Shown piece by piece: positions 51,456-60,605 of a DNA stretch of 64,000 nt; position 1 is the stretch's first letter; each line of letters starts with the position of its first letter. The notes beneath the pieces are model-generated. The model was not told where the DNA came from and made no database searches. It worked only from the letters and a program-made list of their open reading frames with translations. Made by a program: the position numbers and the translations under genes. Source of the DNA: Bacillota bacterium (GTDB taxonomy: Bacteria > Bacillota_A > Clostridia > Lachnospirales > Lachnospiraceae); assembly GCA_023407175.1 (NCBI GenBank), contig JAEYMU010000012.1:124001-188000 (forward strand), in the 5' to 3' direction.

Positions 51456-52409
51456 TTATAAATGGAGCCCTTCCTCAAAGCCCAGCATCAGATTCATGTT
51501 CTGAATGGCTGCGCCGGAGGCTCCCTTGCCCAGATTGTCCAGTCTTGTCAGGATAACGGCGCTGCCCTTTGCTTCGTTTCCAAACACAAAGATTTCAGCC
51601 AGATTCGTATCATTGCAGGCTGTAATATCAACTGCTCCGTCAAACAGGAAACTATCATCTGCATAAGGCAGTACCTTTACAAACTTCTCATTCTCATAAT
51701 GCTGACTTAATAATTCATGAATATTTCTTGCACTCATCTGCTTTGATAAAAGCTTTGTATGAACCGGCAGCAATACCGCCAGCCCCTTATAATTATTTCC
51801 AAGGATGGGAACAAAGACCGGAGCCTGGGATAATCCGCTGTGCATGATCATCTCCGGCAGATGCTTATGGTTCAAGGTAAGAGCGTAGGGTCTTGGTGCC
51901 TTGGTATAATCATTCTTGCCGTCATTTGCTTCATATTTATCGATCAAGGCCTTTCCTCCGCCACTGTAGCCAGTAAGACTCTGGCAGGTGACAGGATAAT
52001 CCGGTGCCATCACCTTATTTGCAATCAGAGGATAGGCCGACAGGATAAAAGCCGTTGCATGGCAGCCGGGATTACTCACCCTTTTGCTGTTAATTACAGC
52101 CTCCCGGTGCTGCTTCGATAGTTCAGGCAGTCCATAGGTCCAGTCCGGTGCTGTCCGGTAAGCAGTACTTGCATCAATAATTTTTGTATTCGGATTTGTG
52201 ACCAGGCTGACTGCTTCCCTGGCAGCATCATCCGGCAGACATAGGAATACAACCTCTGCTTCATTTAAGCATTTTGCCCTTTCCTGGGGATCACGTCTTT
52301 TATCATAATTGATTTTAATCATTTCCAGTTCTGAGTACTGGCTTAGTCTTTCATGTATCTTAAGTCCGGTAGTTCCCGATAATCCGTCAACAAATATTTT
52401 TTTCTTCAT
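51456..52409 (-). CDS. argC: N-acetyl-gamma-glutamyl-phosphate reductase
   Basis: A 317-residue NADPH-dependent reductase of arginine synthesis (type 2 short form). The nucleotide loop reads IFVDGLSGTTGLKI, and the active-site Cys lies in VSNPGCHATAF near 116. GYSGGGK and LNHKHLPEM follow. The start at 52407-52409 has GGAGGG. It stands alone, with no other arg genes nearby. An inverted repeat resembling paired ARG boxes lies about 60 bp upstream. Confidence 0.95.
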   Translation of the reverse strand: MKKKIFVDGLSGTTGLKIHERLSQYSELEMIKINYDKRRDPQERAKCLNEAEVVFLCLPDDAAREAVSLVTNPNTKIIDASTAYRTAPDWTYGLPELSKQHREAVINSKRVSNPGCHATAFILSAYPLIANKVMAPDYPVTCQSLTGYSGGGKALIDKYEANDGKNDYTKAPRPYALTLNHKHLPEMIMHSGLSQAPVFVPILGNNYKGLAVLLPVHTKLLSKQMSARNIHELLSQHYENEKFVKVLPYADDSFLFDGAVDITACNDTNLAEIFVFGNEAKGSAVILTRLDNLGKGASGAAIQNMNLMLGFEEGLHL

Positions 52410-52471
52410 GTTTCCCTCCATCACACCGTGTTACGGCCTTTCAAAGCTTTTATCAGCTATTTTTAAATAAT

Positions 52472-52506
52472 TGTATATTTATACGATATATTTATATAAA
52501 TATACA
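52472..52506. promoter_or_regulatory. Candidate paired ARG boxes upstream of argC
   Basis: TGTATATTTATACG (52472-52485) matches TGNATWWWWATNCA except for the last base. A perfect inverted copy TATAAATATACA (52495-52506) lies 10 bp away. ArgR hexamers bind such pairs; no argR gene is in the window. Confidence 0.5.
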
Positions 52507-52572
52507 TCCGCGGATTACATATGTCAAGACCATTTATAACAAACACACTTTAATGGCAGAAAGGGCTTGTCC

Positions 52573-54882
52573 TTACATTTCAGCCCGGTACATCGCTTCA
52601 ATTGTCGACACCGGCTCCGGCCTGCCAAAATAGAAGCCCTGCACCTCATCACATTGCAGCTTCTTTAAGGTATTCCACTGCTCCTTTAATTCAACACCCT
52701 CTGCTATTACCCGGATTCCCTTTGCCTTTGCCAGAAGAATAATTGCTTCTGCCAATTTATAATCAAAATCGTCCGTATGTATATTATCAATTAATTCCTT
52801 CGCCAGCTTAATCCGGTCGATGGGGAGATTTTTAAAATAACTTAGAGAGGAATAACCTGTACCGAAATCATCAATGGATATGTTGACGCCAAAATTATGA
52901 ATATCCTCCAGCATGAATAGTATCTCGGGATTTTCATGAAACTGGAGGGACTCGGTTATCTCTAAATCAATCCATTTTGGATTAATCTCAAGATGCTTTA
53001 TTTCCTCCTTCAATCCCTTAATAAACCGGGGGGAATTTAACTGCTTTAAGGACACATTGATACCGATCATTATTTTTTCCTTAAAGCGCCGGTTCCATAG
53101 AACCAGCTGCTTTAATGCCATCGTCGTAACCCAGTCGCCAATCGGGATGATATAGCTTGTTTCCTCGGCCACCGGAATAAACTCACCCGGACCGATCATC
53201 TCACCAGCCGGTGTTTTCCAACGAAGCAGAGCCTCAAAGCCGATCAGCTTCCGATTCTCTGTTCTAAACTGCGGTTGATAATATACCATGAATTCCTGAT
53301 TAAAATTTACCTTCTTCAGCATAATCTCAATGGTATTCCTTCGAAATATTGCCTTGCTTAAATCGGCATCGAATTCCTGCACATAGTTAAAGCCACGGGT
53401 TTTTGCCTGTGACATGGCGATATCCGCATGCTTGATCAGCTCTTCCTTTGTTGTCGAATCCTTTGTGAACACGGATATACCTATATTAACCGTGACTTTG
53501 ATTTGATAATCTTCTATTTTATAGAGATCACTGCATAATTTGACCGCTTCTTTGGCAAATTCATAACCTTTGCCATAATCATATTCGCCTACGGCTGCAA
53601 ATACAAAAGTATCATCCCGGTAAGAGGTTAAAATTGTGTTCTCCGCCAGCTTCTCCATCGGTATCAGCCGTTCCGCCATTTCATACAAAATCATATCCCC
53701 GATATAATGACCATACATAGTGGATATCATTTTAAAACGGTTGATATCGATATATAGCAGGACAATTGTTTCCCCCTCCTTAAGAGAGGCAATCATTTTC
53801 TCCAGATAAGACAGCAGAAATCTCCGGTTTTTCAGCCCGGTGACAAAATCCTGATCTAGCAGATGCAAAAGCACCCGGTTTTTTTCCTCCAGCTCCTCCG
53901 TCCTTTCCTTAACCTTCTGCTCCAATTCGCTGATATGTTTCCTCTCCCGAAGCAGTATGTCCTCCTTGCTGATGTTATTCTGGAGATAGCCCGACAGAAT
54001 GTAATACAGCAGTATCACCGAGACAAACAGAAGAAGGAGGATTGCATCAAACCCCTGAAATAAAATAAGGAGAAGGGGTGCAATAAGCAGAATATATCCT
54101 TTCCTCTTCTGCCCGGTATTATGTACCACCGGCTGTGTGTCCGGCTGTACGGATTTCGGGCGCAGTGCTGCCGCAAGGGCAATCACTGCAAAGGACAGCA
54201 GATAAATTACGTCGAGAAAATAGGCCGGCCCATGATATATATACAGCTCGTTATAGTAATAGGCCAGATCGTTACATACAAACAATAAGATACCGAAGGC
54301 TTCCAGATATAAATATAGCGCAAGCTTCTCATTGCAGGTGTATATATACCAGATGACGATTCCGGTTGCGATCAGAACATCAAAAAGAATACTGATTCCC
54401 GAAATCCAGTCATACTCCAGCAGATCTATGCTCTGCGCATTTTTCTGGAGAAATGTAATCCAGATCAGCTCAAATACAAAAAACGCCACCACAAAGGTAT
54501 CCAATAGCATCTGCAGGATATTCCATTTGTGAAATACACGATAACCATAAATAATGAGTGCGGCGGTAAGGAACAGATTCGTCAGCAAATAGAGGGAGGT
54601 GATCACCATGTCCTCTCCTGGCTCTCTATGTAACAGCAATTCATCCAATGCCCATAAAATATCCGCCAGTCCCCAGAACAGCATCCCCAGGCTTAGCAAA
54701 AAACCTATACTGCGGCTGCTTCTATCCTTTGCCTTTGAATAATAATTGAAAAAGGTTATTCCGCATAGCCCCAACGCAATTAGCGGTGACAGCAAATCAC
54801 CCAAAAAAATTGATTTTCCAGTCACCGCTCCAATATAACACAAAAAGAGTATAATAAAAAATGCCATTGTAACTTTTTTCAT
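52573..54882 (-). CDS. Membrane GGDEF-EAL protein, probable c-di-GMP phosphodiesterase
   Basis: A 769-residue protein with about nine hydrophobic helices (to ~300), a coiled linker (HISELEQKVKERTEELEEKN in part), then GGDEF and EAL domains. The GGDEF signature is replaced by RDDTF, so cyclase activity is unlikely. The EAL domain keeps FEALLRW, LEITES, IDDFGTGYS and IAEGVE, pointing to c-di-GMP breakdown; the usual KID motif reads KLA. ATG at 54880-54882 is the likely start. It lies alone; c-di-GMP output may connect to motility or surface behaviour. Confidence 0.9.
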   Translation of the reverse strand: MKKVTMAFFIILFLCYIGAVTGKSIFLGDLLSPLIALGLCGITFFNYYSKAKDRSSRSIGFLLSLGMLFWGLADILWALDELLLHREPGEDMVITSLYLLTNLFLTAALIIYGYRVFHKWNILQMLLDTFVVAFFVFELIWITFLQKNAQSIDLLEYDWISGISILFDVLIATGIVIWYIYTCNEKLALYLYLEAFGILLFVCNDLAYYYNELYIYHGPAYFLDVIYLLSFAVIALAAALRPKSVQPDTQPVVHNTGQKRKGYILLIAPLLLILFQGFDAILLLLFVSVILLYYILSGYLQNNISKEDILLRERKHISELEQKVKERTEELEEKNRVLLHLLDQDFVTGLKNRRFLLSYLEKMIASLKEGETIVLLYIDINRFKMISTMYGHYIGDMILYEMAERLIPMEKLAENTILTSYRDDTFVFAAVGEYDYGKGYEFAKEAVKLCSDLYKIEDYQIKVTVNIGISVFTKDSTTKEELIKHADIAMSQAKTRGFNYVQEFDADLSKAIFRRNTIEIMLKKVNFNQEFMVYYQPQFRTENRKLIGFEALLRWKTPAGEMIGPGEFIPVAEETSYIIPIGDWVTTMALKQLVLWNRRFKEKIMIGINVSLKQLNSPRFIKGLKEEIKHLEINPKWIDLEITESLQFHENPEILFMLEDIHNFGVNISIDDFGTGYSSLSYFKNLPIDRIKLAKELIDNIHTDDFDYKLAEAIILLAKAKGIRVIAEGVELKEQWNTLKKLQCDEVQGFYFGRPEPVSTIEAMYRAEM

Positions 54883-54979
54883 GTCCACCACACCATCCGT
54901 GCCAATTTACTATATTATACCATTAAACAATCAAAAATGAACTGTTTTAAAGTAATTCATCATTATTCATAAAAAATTT

Positions 54980-55630
54980 TTATATTTTTGGTATATTTTT
55001 CGTCTCAGATTGACTTTTTTCACCATATATCAGGGACAGTGCTTCCTGTCTGAGCCGGTGATAACATTCAAAGGTTTCCGCCGCTTTATTCCTGTTATAG
55101 TAGACCTTCCAATAGCCGCACAGGATATAATTCCTCCCCTGGTTTTTAATAAAAGCCTCCACATCCTCCACCGGATAACCGAGAATAACGCCTACTTCAT
55201 GGGGAAACACTGCATTATCCCGGCTGATATGGTATTTCTCAAACCTCCCGCACAGGGTCAGCAAAGCATTTTCTACAGGCTTTTCAGCTGACCTGTAGCC
55301 AAAAGAGGTGAGAAGCTGCATGTTGCCCGGCGTAGTAAGCGCTTCACACAATATTTCTTCCTGATAGACCAGCAAATTTATCCCCGCTCCATGCTCCGAT
55401 AAAATAATATAATTGCAGTCGAAGCCCCTGATAACAGCCGAAATTTCATTCAGCAGCTGCAGCCTGTCCACAGAATAAGGAAGGCCCTGCCCTGTGAACT
55501 GCCCCAGGTTTGCGTGAATCAGGCTGGCGGGCTTTACCTTCCTCAGTGTCGGCATACAATGATAGGCCAGAAGATAACGGGCATATTCCGCTGCCGTATT
55601 CCAAGGATAATTCTGTCTGCTTCCATACAT
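54980..55630 (-). CDS. DUF3793 family protein
   Basis: A 217-residue soluble protein matching DUF3793: early HCMPTLRKVKPASLIH, central NYIILSEHGAGINLLVY, then FPHEVGVILGYPVEDVEAFI and the C-terminal CGYWKVYYNRNKAAETFE motif. The family is frequent in clostridia, often near flavodoxin genes, and has no known role. ATG at 55628-55630 has GAGGAG upstream. It is divergent from the hydrogenase-system regulator. Confidence 0.85.
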   Translation of the reverse strand: MYGSRQNYPWNTAAEYARYLLAYHCMPTLRKVKPASLIHANLGQFTGQGLPYSVDRLQLLNEISAVIRGFDCNYIILSEHGAGINLLVYQEEILCEALTTPGNMQLLTSFGYRSAEKPVENALLTLCGRFEKYHISRDNAVFPHEVGVILGYPVEDVEAFIKNQGRNYILCGYWKVYYNRNKAAETFECYHRLRQEALSLIYGEKSQSETKNIPKI

Positions 55631-55790
55631 TCCGTTCATCTCCTCTGTCAATTATTTTATCGAATTTTTACCGTAATCATATTGTTTACCAAAGACTTAT
55701 CTTTATGAGTCGGATTGACGATATAGTAATATATTCCTTGTAATCAGGGGATATTAAAATAAGATTATGACAAAGAAAGGATAGGAAGCT

Positions 55791-56045
55791 ATGTCGAAGG
55801 TTATTATGGGATTTGTATTACATGATCGTGTAAAAAATGCATGTGCTGTCCAGGAGCTCTTAACCAGCTATGGCTGCGAAATTAATACGCGTATCGGCCT
55901 CCATGTTGCATCCGAGCAGGCCTGTAGCCCACAGGGACTCATTTTGTTGGAATTCATCGACGGAGCCGAGGATAAGGCCAAAGAATTTGAGAAGGATTTA
56001 AAAGAAATTGCTGATGTAGATATTCAGAAGATGGTTTTTCAATAA
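55791..56045 (+). CDS. TM1266 family iron-only hydrogenase system regulator
   Basis: An 84-residue ACT-like protein of the TM1266 family: RIGLHVASEQACSPQGLILLE region and the terminal VDIQKMVFQ strand. It is found beside [FeFe]-hydrogenase maturation genes in anaerobes and is thought to be regulatory; no hydrogenase gene is in this window. A run of purines AAAGGATAGGAAGCT precedes the ATG. A strong terminator follows. Confidence 0.85.
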   Translation: MSKVIMGFVLHDRVKNACAVQELLTSYGCEINTRIGLHVASEQACSPQGLILLEFIDGAEDKAKEFEKDLKEIADVDIQKMVFQ

Positions 56046-56070
56046 AAACTGGTTCAATCCAAATAAAAAC

Positions 56071-56112
56071 AAGGTTATGACCGCTGCATAAACAGTCATA
56101 ACCTTATTTATT
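56071..56112 (+). terminator. Terminator after the TM1266 gene
   Basis: Perfect arms AAGGTTATGAC and GTCATAACCTT with a 13-nt loop, followed by ATTTATT. Confidence 0.75.
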
Positions 56113-56122
56113 GCTGCATTAC

Positions 56123-56149
56123 ACCTTGTTCGCTTTTGGATGCGCACTC
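56123..56149. repeat. 27-bp dispersed repeat, copy 1
   Basis: Exact match to 61797-61823 (core CGCTTTTGGATGCGCACTC). It lies between the TM1266 terminator and the convergent deacetylase gene. Confidence 0.8.
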
Positions 56150-56178
56150 GCTTCGCTTCATTTAGTTAATTTCACCGG

Positions 56179-57015
56179 TTAATTTGCTTTAGATGTACTT
56201 ACATTGGTCCATATCATATATTCTACATTCGGCTCCACTCCCTTTAATTCAAAGAGCTGGCTTACCGTTACAAAGGCATAATTATCCTCTAACAGCTTCG
56301 GAATAATCTCATCGAGTGCATTCACTGTAGCGATATTGCCGTCAAAATCATGGAGCAGAATAATATCTCCATCCTTCACCGTAGTGAGGATTGTTTCCAC
56401 TCTTTCCTCTGCGGTTACCGTCGCTTCCCAGTCCTTGCAGCCAATACCGTTGATGAAGGGAAGGTCAATATTCTCATACATGGTATTACTGGTCGCAATA
56501 TAGGGCGGCCGGAAGAACTCAGGTGTTACTCCCACCATCTGATCGATCACGGCACTGGTATCCTCAATTTGTTTTTGTATCTCCTCTGCCGTCAAACTGC
56601 TCATGGACGGATGGGACCAGGAGTGGTTGTCCAGCTCACAACCCAGAGCAAGCTGCCGCTCCATAACCGGCTTTAATGCCTCTGTTACATTCTGCCCAAT
56701 CAGAAAGAAGGAAGCTACCACACCATATTTCTCCAGCTTATCGAGAACCAGTGGGGTAGTTGACAGATTCGGGCCGTCATCAAAGGTTAATGCAACCAGC
56801 TTCTTTCCGGTATAATCCACCGGTGCTGCTGTTACCGTTGGAGCTATTGCAGTCGCCGTTGTCGGTGCTATTGTCGGTGTTGCCCCTGCCGCAGGCTTTT
56901 CTGTTGCAGCTGTTGTTATTAAATTTATGTCCATCGTTTCACCATCCTTTTCTGAGCAGGATACCAGCATCGACACCGCTGCTATAAGAAATGATATCGC
57001 AAATAGTCTTTTCAT
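56179..57015 (-). CDS. Lipoprotein polysaccharide deacetylase
   Basis: A 278-residue NodB-type deacetylase with a lipoprotein signal peptide (lipobox SMLVSC, Cys20). A Thr/Ala/Pro-rich linker spans about 33-68. Catalytic motifs are LTFDDGPNLS, DNHSWSHPS, FRPPYIATS and LLHDFDG. It is probably anchored outside the membrane and acts on peptidoglycan or another glycan. In motif 3 the family's RPPYG has Ile in place of Gly. A CTTATC/GATAAG inverted repeat at 57031-57056 lies just upstream and could be an operator. Confidence 0.92.
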   Translation of the reverse strand: MKRLFAISFLIAAVSMLVSCSEKDGETMDINLITTAATEKPAAGATPTIAPTTATAIAPTVTAAPVDYTGKKLVALTFDDGPNLSTTPLVLDKLEKYGVVASFFLIGQNVTEALKPVMERQLALGCELDNHSWSHPSMSSLTAEEIQKQIEDTSAVIDQMVGVTPEFFRPPYIATSNTMYENIDLPFINGIGCKDWEATVTAEERVETILTTVKDGDIILLHDFDGNIATVNALDEIIPKLLEDNYAFVTVSQLFELKGVEPNVEYMIWTNVSTSKAN

Positions 57016-57180
57016 AATCCCCTCTCCAGCCTTATCACATTTTCTAAAATGATAAGATGCGCCTTTATCAGAAGCCTGAAAACTCTCCCGATATCTATAT
57101 TATCAAAAGCCGGCAATAGACGCAAATAACAAAATGCTTATTGCCATGATAGGGTAGGAGTTATATGAAAAGCAATAACA

Positions 57181-58032
57181 CTATTTAATATAAAATAATA
57201 TACCAAGGGTATTTGGTCCGCAATGGCTGGAGATAACTCCTCCTGCCCTCGTGATATAAATTTCTTCAAAGTAATTCAGACTCTTCAGATAATCATAGGT
57301 CTCCTGTTCAATTTCCTTATCGATCCCGGAATGCGTGATAAACACACAGGAGGGGTCCGCCTGTAAAAGCTGGGGTTCCAGATCTCTTGCATAGCTGCGT
57401 ACTACCAGCTGCTGCCTGCCCCGGTACTTCTTTGCTACTCCCATCCTGCCGTTACTTACGGCAATCATCGGCTTTAGCTTCAGTGCATTGCCCAATAAGG
57501 CAGCAACTGAGCTGCAGCGGCCGCCGCGATGCAGATAAGTGAGGGTGTCGATTACAAAGGAGGCGGACACCTTGTCTCTGGCTGCCTCAATCTCCCGCAC
57601 AATCCATTCTGAAGCTTTCCCCTCTGCTGCGTATTTGGCAGCTCTTAATACCTGCAAGCCAATGCCGGTGGAAAGATTTTTGGAATTGATGACCCACATC
57701 CTTTTATATTCCAATTCCTCTGCCGCCACTCTGATTGTCTGGCAGGTGACCGACATATCCTCAGATATTCCCAGATAAATCAGGTCCTCTCCGGCGGCGG
57801 CCATGGGCTTTAATACCTCAAGAATATACCCCAGCTCCGGCGATGCCGTCTTGGGTGTCGTATTCATTCTGTCCGCCCAGGTATAGATTTCCTCCGGTGT
57901 AATCTCAAGTCCGTCCTGATAGCTTTTGGTATCCAATACAATATTAAGAGGGATAATTGTTATGTCATATTTTTTGATTAATTCCTGTGACAGATCACAG
58001 GTGCTGTCCGCCAATATTCTAGTTCTTCCCAT
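57181..58032 (-). CDS. DegV family fatty-acid-binding protein
   Basis: A 283-residue DegV/FakB-like protein, second in this window. Motifs: LADSTCDLSQEL, TTPKTASPE, LGISEDMSVTCQTIR, NSKNLSTGIGLQVLRA, TYLHRGGRCSSVAALLG and SSHCGPNTLGILF. GCGGAGGAA precedes the ATG. It is diverged from the DegV at 46215, so a different lipid preference is possible. Monocistronic as far as can be seen. Confidence 0.92.
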   Translation of the reverse strand: MGRTRILADSTCDLSQELIKKYDITIIPLNIVLDTKSYQDGLEITPEEIYTWADRMNTTPKTASPELGYILEVLKPMAAAGEDLIYLGISEDMSVTCQTIRVAAEELEYKRMWVINSKNLSTGIGLQVLRAAKYAAEGKASEWIVREIEAARDKVSASFVIDTLTYLHRGGRCSSVAALLGNALKLKPMIAVSNGRMGVAKKYRGRQQLVVRSYARDLEPQLLQADPSCVFITHSGIDKEIEQETYDYLKSLNYFEEIYITRAGGVISSHCGPNTLGILFYIK

Positions 58033-58137
58033 TCTATTCCTCCGCTCTCTTTTCAGTCGTTGCTTTATATAGACTGATTATAAAACTATTTGTCCATCTT
58101 CGCAAGAATTCCAATTAACAATCTTTTCTACAAATAA

Positions 58138-58175
58138 AGTCTCCCTGAATATTGTTGAGGATATTCCGGGAGACT
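58138..58175 (-). terminator. Terminator of cysK
   Basis: AGTCTCCCTGAATAT pairs with ATATTCCGGGAGACT (one mismatch) around TGTTGAGG; TTTATTTG follows on the minus strand. It lies about 145 bp after the cysK stop. Confidence 0.75.
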
Positions 58176-58271
58176 CTATTTAAGACAGGAAATGAAATTG
58201 GTTTTCCTGTGCAGATACTTGAATAGTATCTGTATGGCTCACAGGAAGCTACTTTCTATAGGAGGGTTCAT

Positions 58272-58349
58272 ATGGCGTATTATTGCAATCAGTACAACAT
58301 TGCACAAATCACTGTATATTATTCAGAGAATAATGGCGTTGATAAATAA
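58272..58349 (+). CDS. Possible 25-residue peptide antisense to the cysK end
   Basis: ATG at 58272 follows AGGAGGG with 5-nt spacing, an unusually good ribosome site for a random frame. It encodes [20 protein letters not shown] plus five residues and ends at TAA 58347-58349, overlapping the final 31 bp of cysK on the opposite strand. Just upstream lies a nested palindrome (TTCCTGTG/CACAGGAA with AGATAC/GTATCT inside, about 58200-58245). No homologue is known to me and no clear promoter is seen. Confidence 0.25.
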   Translation: MAYYCNQYNIAQITVYYSENNGVDK

Positions 58350-59251
58350 CGTTCACCGGTGTCAGGAAGGATAACAACAATTGTCTTCCCCTTGTTTTCC
58401 GGACGCTTTGCCAGCTCTGTTGCTGCCCATAATGCTGCACCGGAGGAGATACCCACCAGCAAGCCCTCTGTCTTTGACAGCTCTCTGCCGGTAGCAAAGG
58501 CATCCTCATTCTTTACTCTGATAATTTCATCATAAATCTTTGTATTAAGCACCTGAGGTACAAAGCCTGCACCAATACCCTGAATTTTATGAGGGCCGGA
58601 TTTACCTTCGGATAATACCGGAGAGTCATTGGGTTCAACAGCCACTACCTTAACGGCAGAATTCTGGGATTTTAAGAATTCACCGGCTCCTGTTATCGTT
58701 CCGCCGGTACCAATACCTGCGACTAAGATATCCACCTTACCGTCCGTATCCTCCCAAATCTCAGGACCCGTAGTTTCTCTGTGGATTGCCGGGTTGGCCG
58801 GATTGTCAAACTGTCCCGGAATAAAGGAATTCGGAATTTCCTGTGCCAGCTCATTAGCCTTGGCAATTGCCCCCTTCATGCCCTTGGCACCTTCCGTAAG
58901 TACCAGCTCCGCACCGTAAGCCTTTAACAGATTTCTTCTTTCAATACTCATTGTCTCCGGCATGGTCAGGATTAAACGATAGCCTCTTGCAGCCGCAATG
59001 GATGCCAGGCCGATTCCTGTATTACCGCTGGTGGGTTCAATAATCACCGTATCCTCCTTCAGGATACCCTTCGCCTGTGCATCCTCAATCATAGCCTTTG
59101 CTATTCTGTCCTTAACACTTCCTGCGGGGTTATAATATTCCAATTTGGCGATTACGGCAGCACCTAATTCATTCTTTTTCTCATAATTAGACAGTTCAAG
59201 TAATGGTGTTTTACCAACTAATTCTGTTAAACTCTTGTAAACTTTAGACAT
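58319..59251 (-). CDS. cysK: Cysteine synthase A (O-acetylserine sulfhydrylase)
   Basis: A 310-residue PLP enzyme making cysteine from O-acetylserine and sulfide. The PLP Lys lies in [11 protein letters not shown], the substrate loop is [22 protein letters not shown] binds the phosphate, and [11 protein letters not shown] lies near the end. ATG at 59249-59251 follows GGAGG. It is divergent from a cysteine-free Rrf2 regulator; in Bacillus CysK forms a complex with the Rrf2 protein CymR, so the pairing is meaningful. Its promoter carries the shared TTAATATGTTT motif. Confidence 0.96.
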   Translation of the reverse strand: MSKVYKSLTELVGKTPLLELSNYEKKNELGAAVIAKLEYYNPAGSVKDRIAKAMIEDAQAKGILKEDTVIIEPTSGNTGIGLASIAAARGYRLILTMPETMSIERRNLLKAYGAELVLTEGAKGMKGAIAKANELAQEIPNSFIPGQFDNPANPAIHRETTGPEIWEDTDGKVDILVAGIGTGGTITGAGEFLKSQNSAVKVVAVEPNDSPVLSEGKSGPHKIQGIGAGFVPQVLNTKIYDEIIRVKNEDAFATGRELSKTEGLLVGISSGAALWAATELAKRPENKGKTIVVILPDTGERYLSTPLFSE

Positions 59252-59290
59252 AAATAATACCTCCATCCTTTTTATATAATACATATATGA

Positions 59291-59308
59291 TTAATATGTT
59301 TGATATTA
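59291..59308. promoter_or_regulatory. Candidate CymR/Rrf2 operator at cysK
   Basis: TTAATATGTTTGATATTA on the plus strand lies directly downstream of the cysK -10 box, where transcription should start. Near-identical motifs occur at 61962 and 63955. Confidence 0.6.
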
Positions 59309-59336
59309 TCATATTACTTATTTCAAATAATGTCAA
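59308..59336 (-). promoter_or_regulatory. Sigma-A promoter of cysK
   Basis: Minus-strand TTGACA (59331-59336), 17 bp, TATGAT (59308-59313). Confidence 0.7.
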
Positions 59337-59382
59337 TAGGAAAATGAAAAAAATTTATAATTCATATATAAATGATATGCTA

Positions 59383-59411
59383 TTGACATTTAGCAGCTTT
59401 TCCTATATTAT
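59383..59411 (+). promoter_or_regulatory. Sigma-A promoter of the CymR-like gene
   Basis: TTGACA, 17 bp, TATTAT (approximately 59383-59411) reading toward the Rrf2 gene, divergent from the cysK promoter about 50 bp away. Confidence 0.65.
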
Positions 59412-59451
59412 GAATACATAGAAAAAAGGTATGAAATGGGGTGTTTTATTT

Positions 59452-59898
59452 ATGAGATTATCGGCAAAAGGTCGGTATGCGCTCGCTTCAACGATAAGCA
59501 TGGCCGGAAATCATGGAAATAATGAATATATTACATTAATCAGCATTTCTGAAAAGCTTGGTATTTCTAAGATATATCTGGAACAGGTATTTTCTTTATT
59601 AAAGCATGGGGGAATCGTAACCTCGATCAAGGGTTCCCAGGGGGGCTACCAGCTATCCAAGGCTCCAAAGCAGATTACCGTGTATGATATCCTGTCCTCT
59701 GTAGAGACTTCTTTATTTGAGAATACAGAAGAAACGATAAAGGATAAAGCTCCGGATATTGAAGCTGCAATGACCCACACGATTTACAAACCATTGGATT
59801 CCCTTATAAAATCAACCCTACAGAAAATCACTCTGTATGATTTGGTATCAGAGGCAGAAAAGCATAAATCTGATCAGGGCTTTATGTTCTTTATTTAG
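59452..59898 (+). CDS. Rrf2-family regulator, CymR-like (no cysteines)
   Basis: A 148-residue Rrf2 winged-helix regulator: MRLSAKGRYALASTI, ISEKLGISKIYLEQVFSLLK (recognition region) and KGSQGGYQLSKAPK (wing). It has no cysteine at all, so it cannot hold an Fe-S cluster like IscR and instead resembles CymR, the cysteine-metabolism repressor. Divergence from cysK supports that role. ATG at 59452-59454 was preferred over a start seven codons upstream. Likely targets are the three promoters that carry TTAATATGTTT. Confidence 0.88.
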   Translation: MRLSAKGRYALASTISMAGNHGNNEYITLISISEKLGISKIYLEQVFSLLKHGGIVTSIKGSQGGYQLSKAPKQITVYDILSSVETSLFENTEETIKDKAPDIEAAMTHTIYKPLDSLIKSTLQKITLYDLVSEAEKHKSDQGFMFFI

Positions 59899-59912
59899 TG
59901 TGCCGGCACACT
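59897..59912. repeat. Perfect 16-bp palindrome at the Rrf2 stop codon
   Basis: AGTGTGCCGGCACACT spans the end of the TAG stop. It precedes the bidirectional terminator. Confidence 0.7.
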
Positions 59913-59923
59913 AGTCCAATGAA

Positions 59924-59966
59924 AAGGGACAAGCATGAGGGTATATTCCTCTTCTGCTTGTCCCTT
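59924..59966. terminator. Bidirectional terminator between convergent genes
   Basis: AAGGGACAAGC and GCTTGTCCCTT form an 11-bp stem; on the minus strand TTTTC follows and on the plus strand TTAATT. It serves the Rrf2 gene and the C39-like gene. Confidence 0.7.
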
Positions 59967-59987
59967 AATTGATCCGTATCAATTAAA

Positions 59988-60605
59988 TCATATAAAATAT
60001 TCTATATTATCCATTGTCTTTCTGGTCTTCTTATTATAAAGTATCATACATTCTCTGCTCTCCAGCTTTCCCAGCGCATAATACCCGTTTCCCTCACTGT
60101 TGAGAAGCTCATGCTTAATCCTGCGGTTCATCTTTGTGGGAGCATCCTTGATCATCTCGATGCCCTCCCCCGGAAATGGCTTTACCCTGTAATAAGGGTC
60201 AAAGAGGTATACATATTTATCATCAATTCCGGTTAACAGCACATAATGCCAGCAGCCCAGCATTACACGAGCCACGGCTACTCCGCCCTGTCCCAGGCAT
60301 TCAGCAATCCGGCTGTTCTGGCTGATATGTACGCTTTCTCCATTTATCATATCGCACTGAATCGGCCACTTCTTCACCTTGCCGAACTGGTTAAGCCAAT
60401 TCGCCAGAAACATCATGGCCATTCCCGTAGTTCCGCTTTTATATGCCTCACCCTTCTTATTGTAGCTGTCCAGGCAGTACAGCATAATATTCTTAACTAC
60501 ATCGGGAGAGATCTCCTTACGGTGAAAGAGATAATTAATCGCATTCAGCATGGAGGTTGGCCCGCAGTCATATTCCGTTGACTGGTAGCTTAGGGGGTTT
60601 TTCAT
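59988..60605 (-). CDS. C39-like cysteine peptidase-fold protein
   Basis: A 205-residue protein with a papain/C39-like pattern: SYQSTEYDCGPTSMLNAINY carries the Gln-Cys pair, WHYVLLTGIDDKYVYLFDP the His and Asp. No signal peptide or membrane helix is seen, so it is likely cytoplasmic, unlike C39 domains of bacteriocin exporters. The start overlaps the peptidase stop by four bases (ATGA). It may be a peptidase or an acyltransferase-like relative; co-expression with the M20 enzyme under a sulfur-type operator suggests a role in peptide or thiol turnover. Confidence 0.75.
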   Translation of the reverse strand: MKNPLSYQSTEYDCGPTSMLNAINYLFHRKEISPDVVKNIMLYCLDSYNKKGEAYKSGTTGMAMMFLANWLNQFGKVKKWPIQCDMINGESVHISQNSRIAECLGQGGVAVARVMLGCWHYVLLTGIDDKYVYLFDPYYRVKPFPGEGIEMIKDAPTKMNRRIKHELLNSEGNGYYALGKLESRECMILYNKKTRKTMDNIEYFI

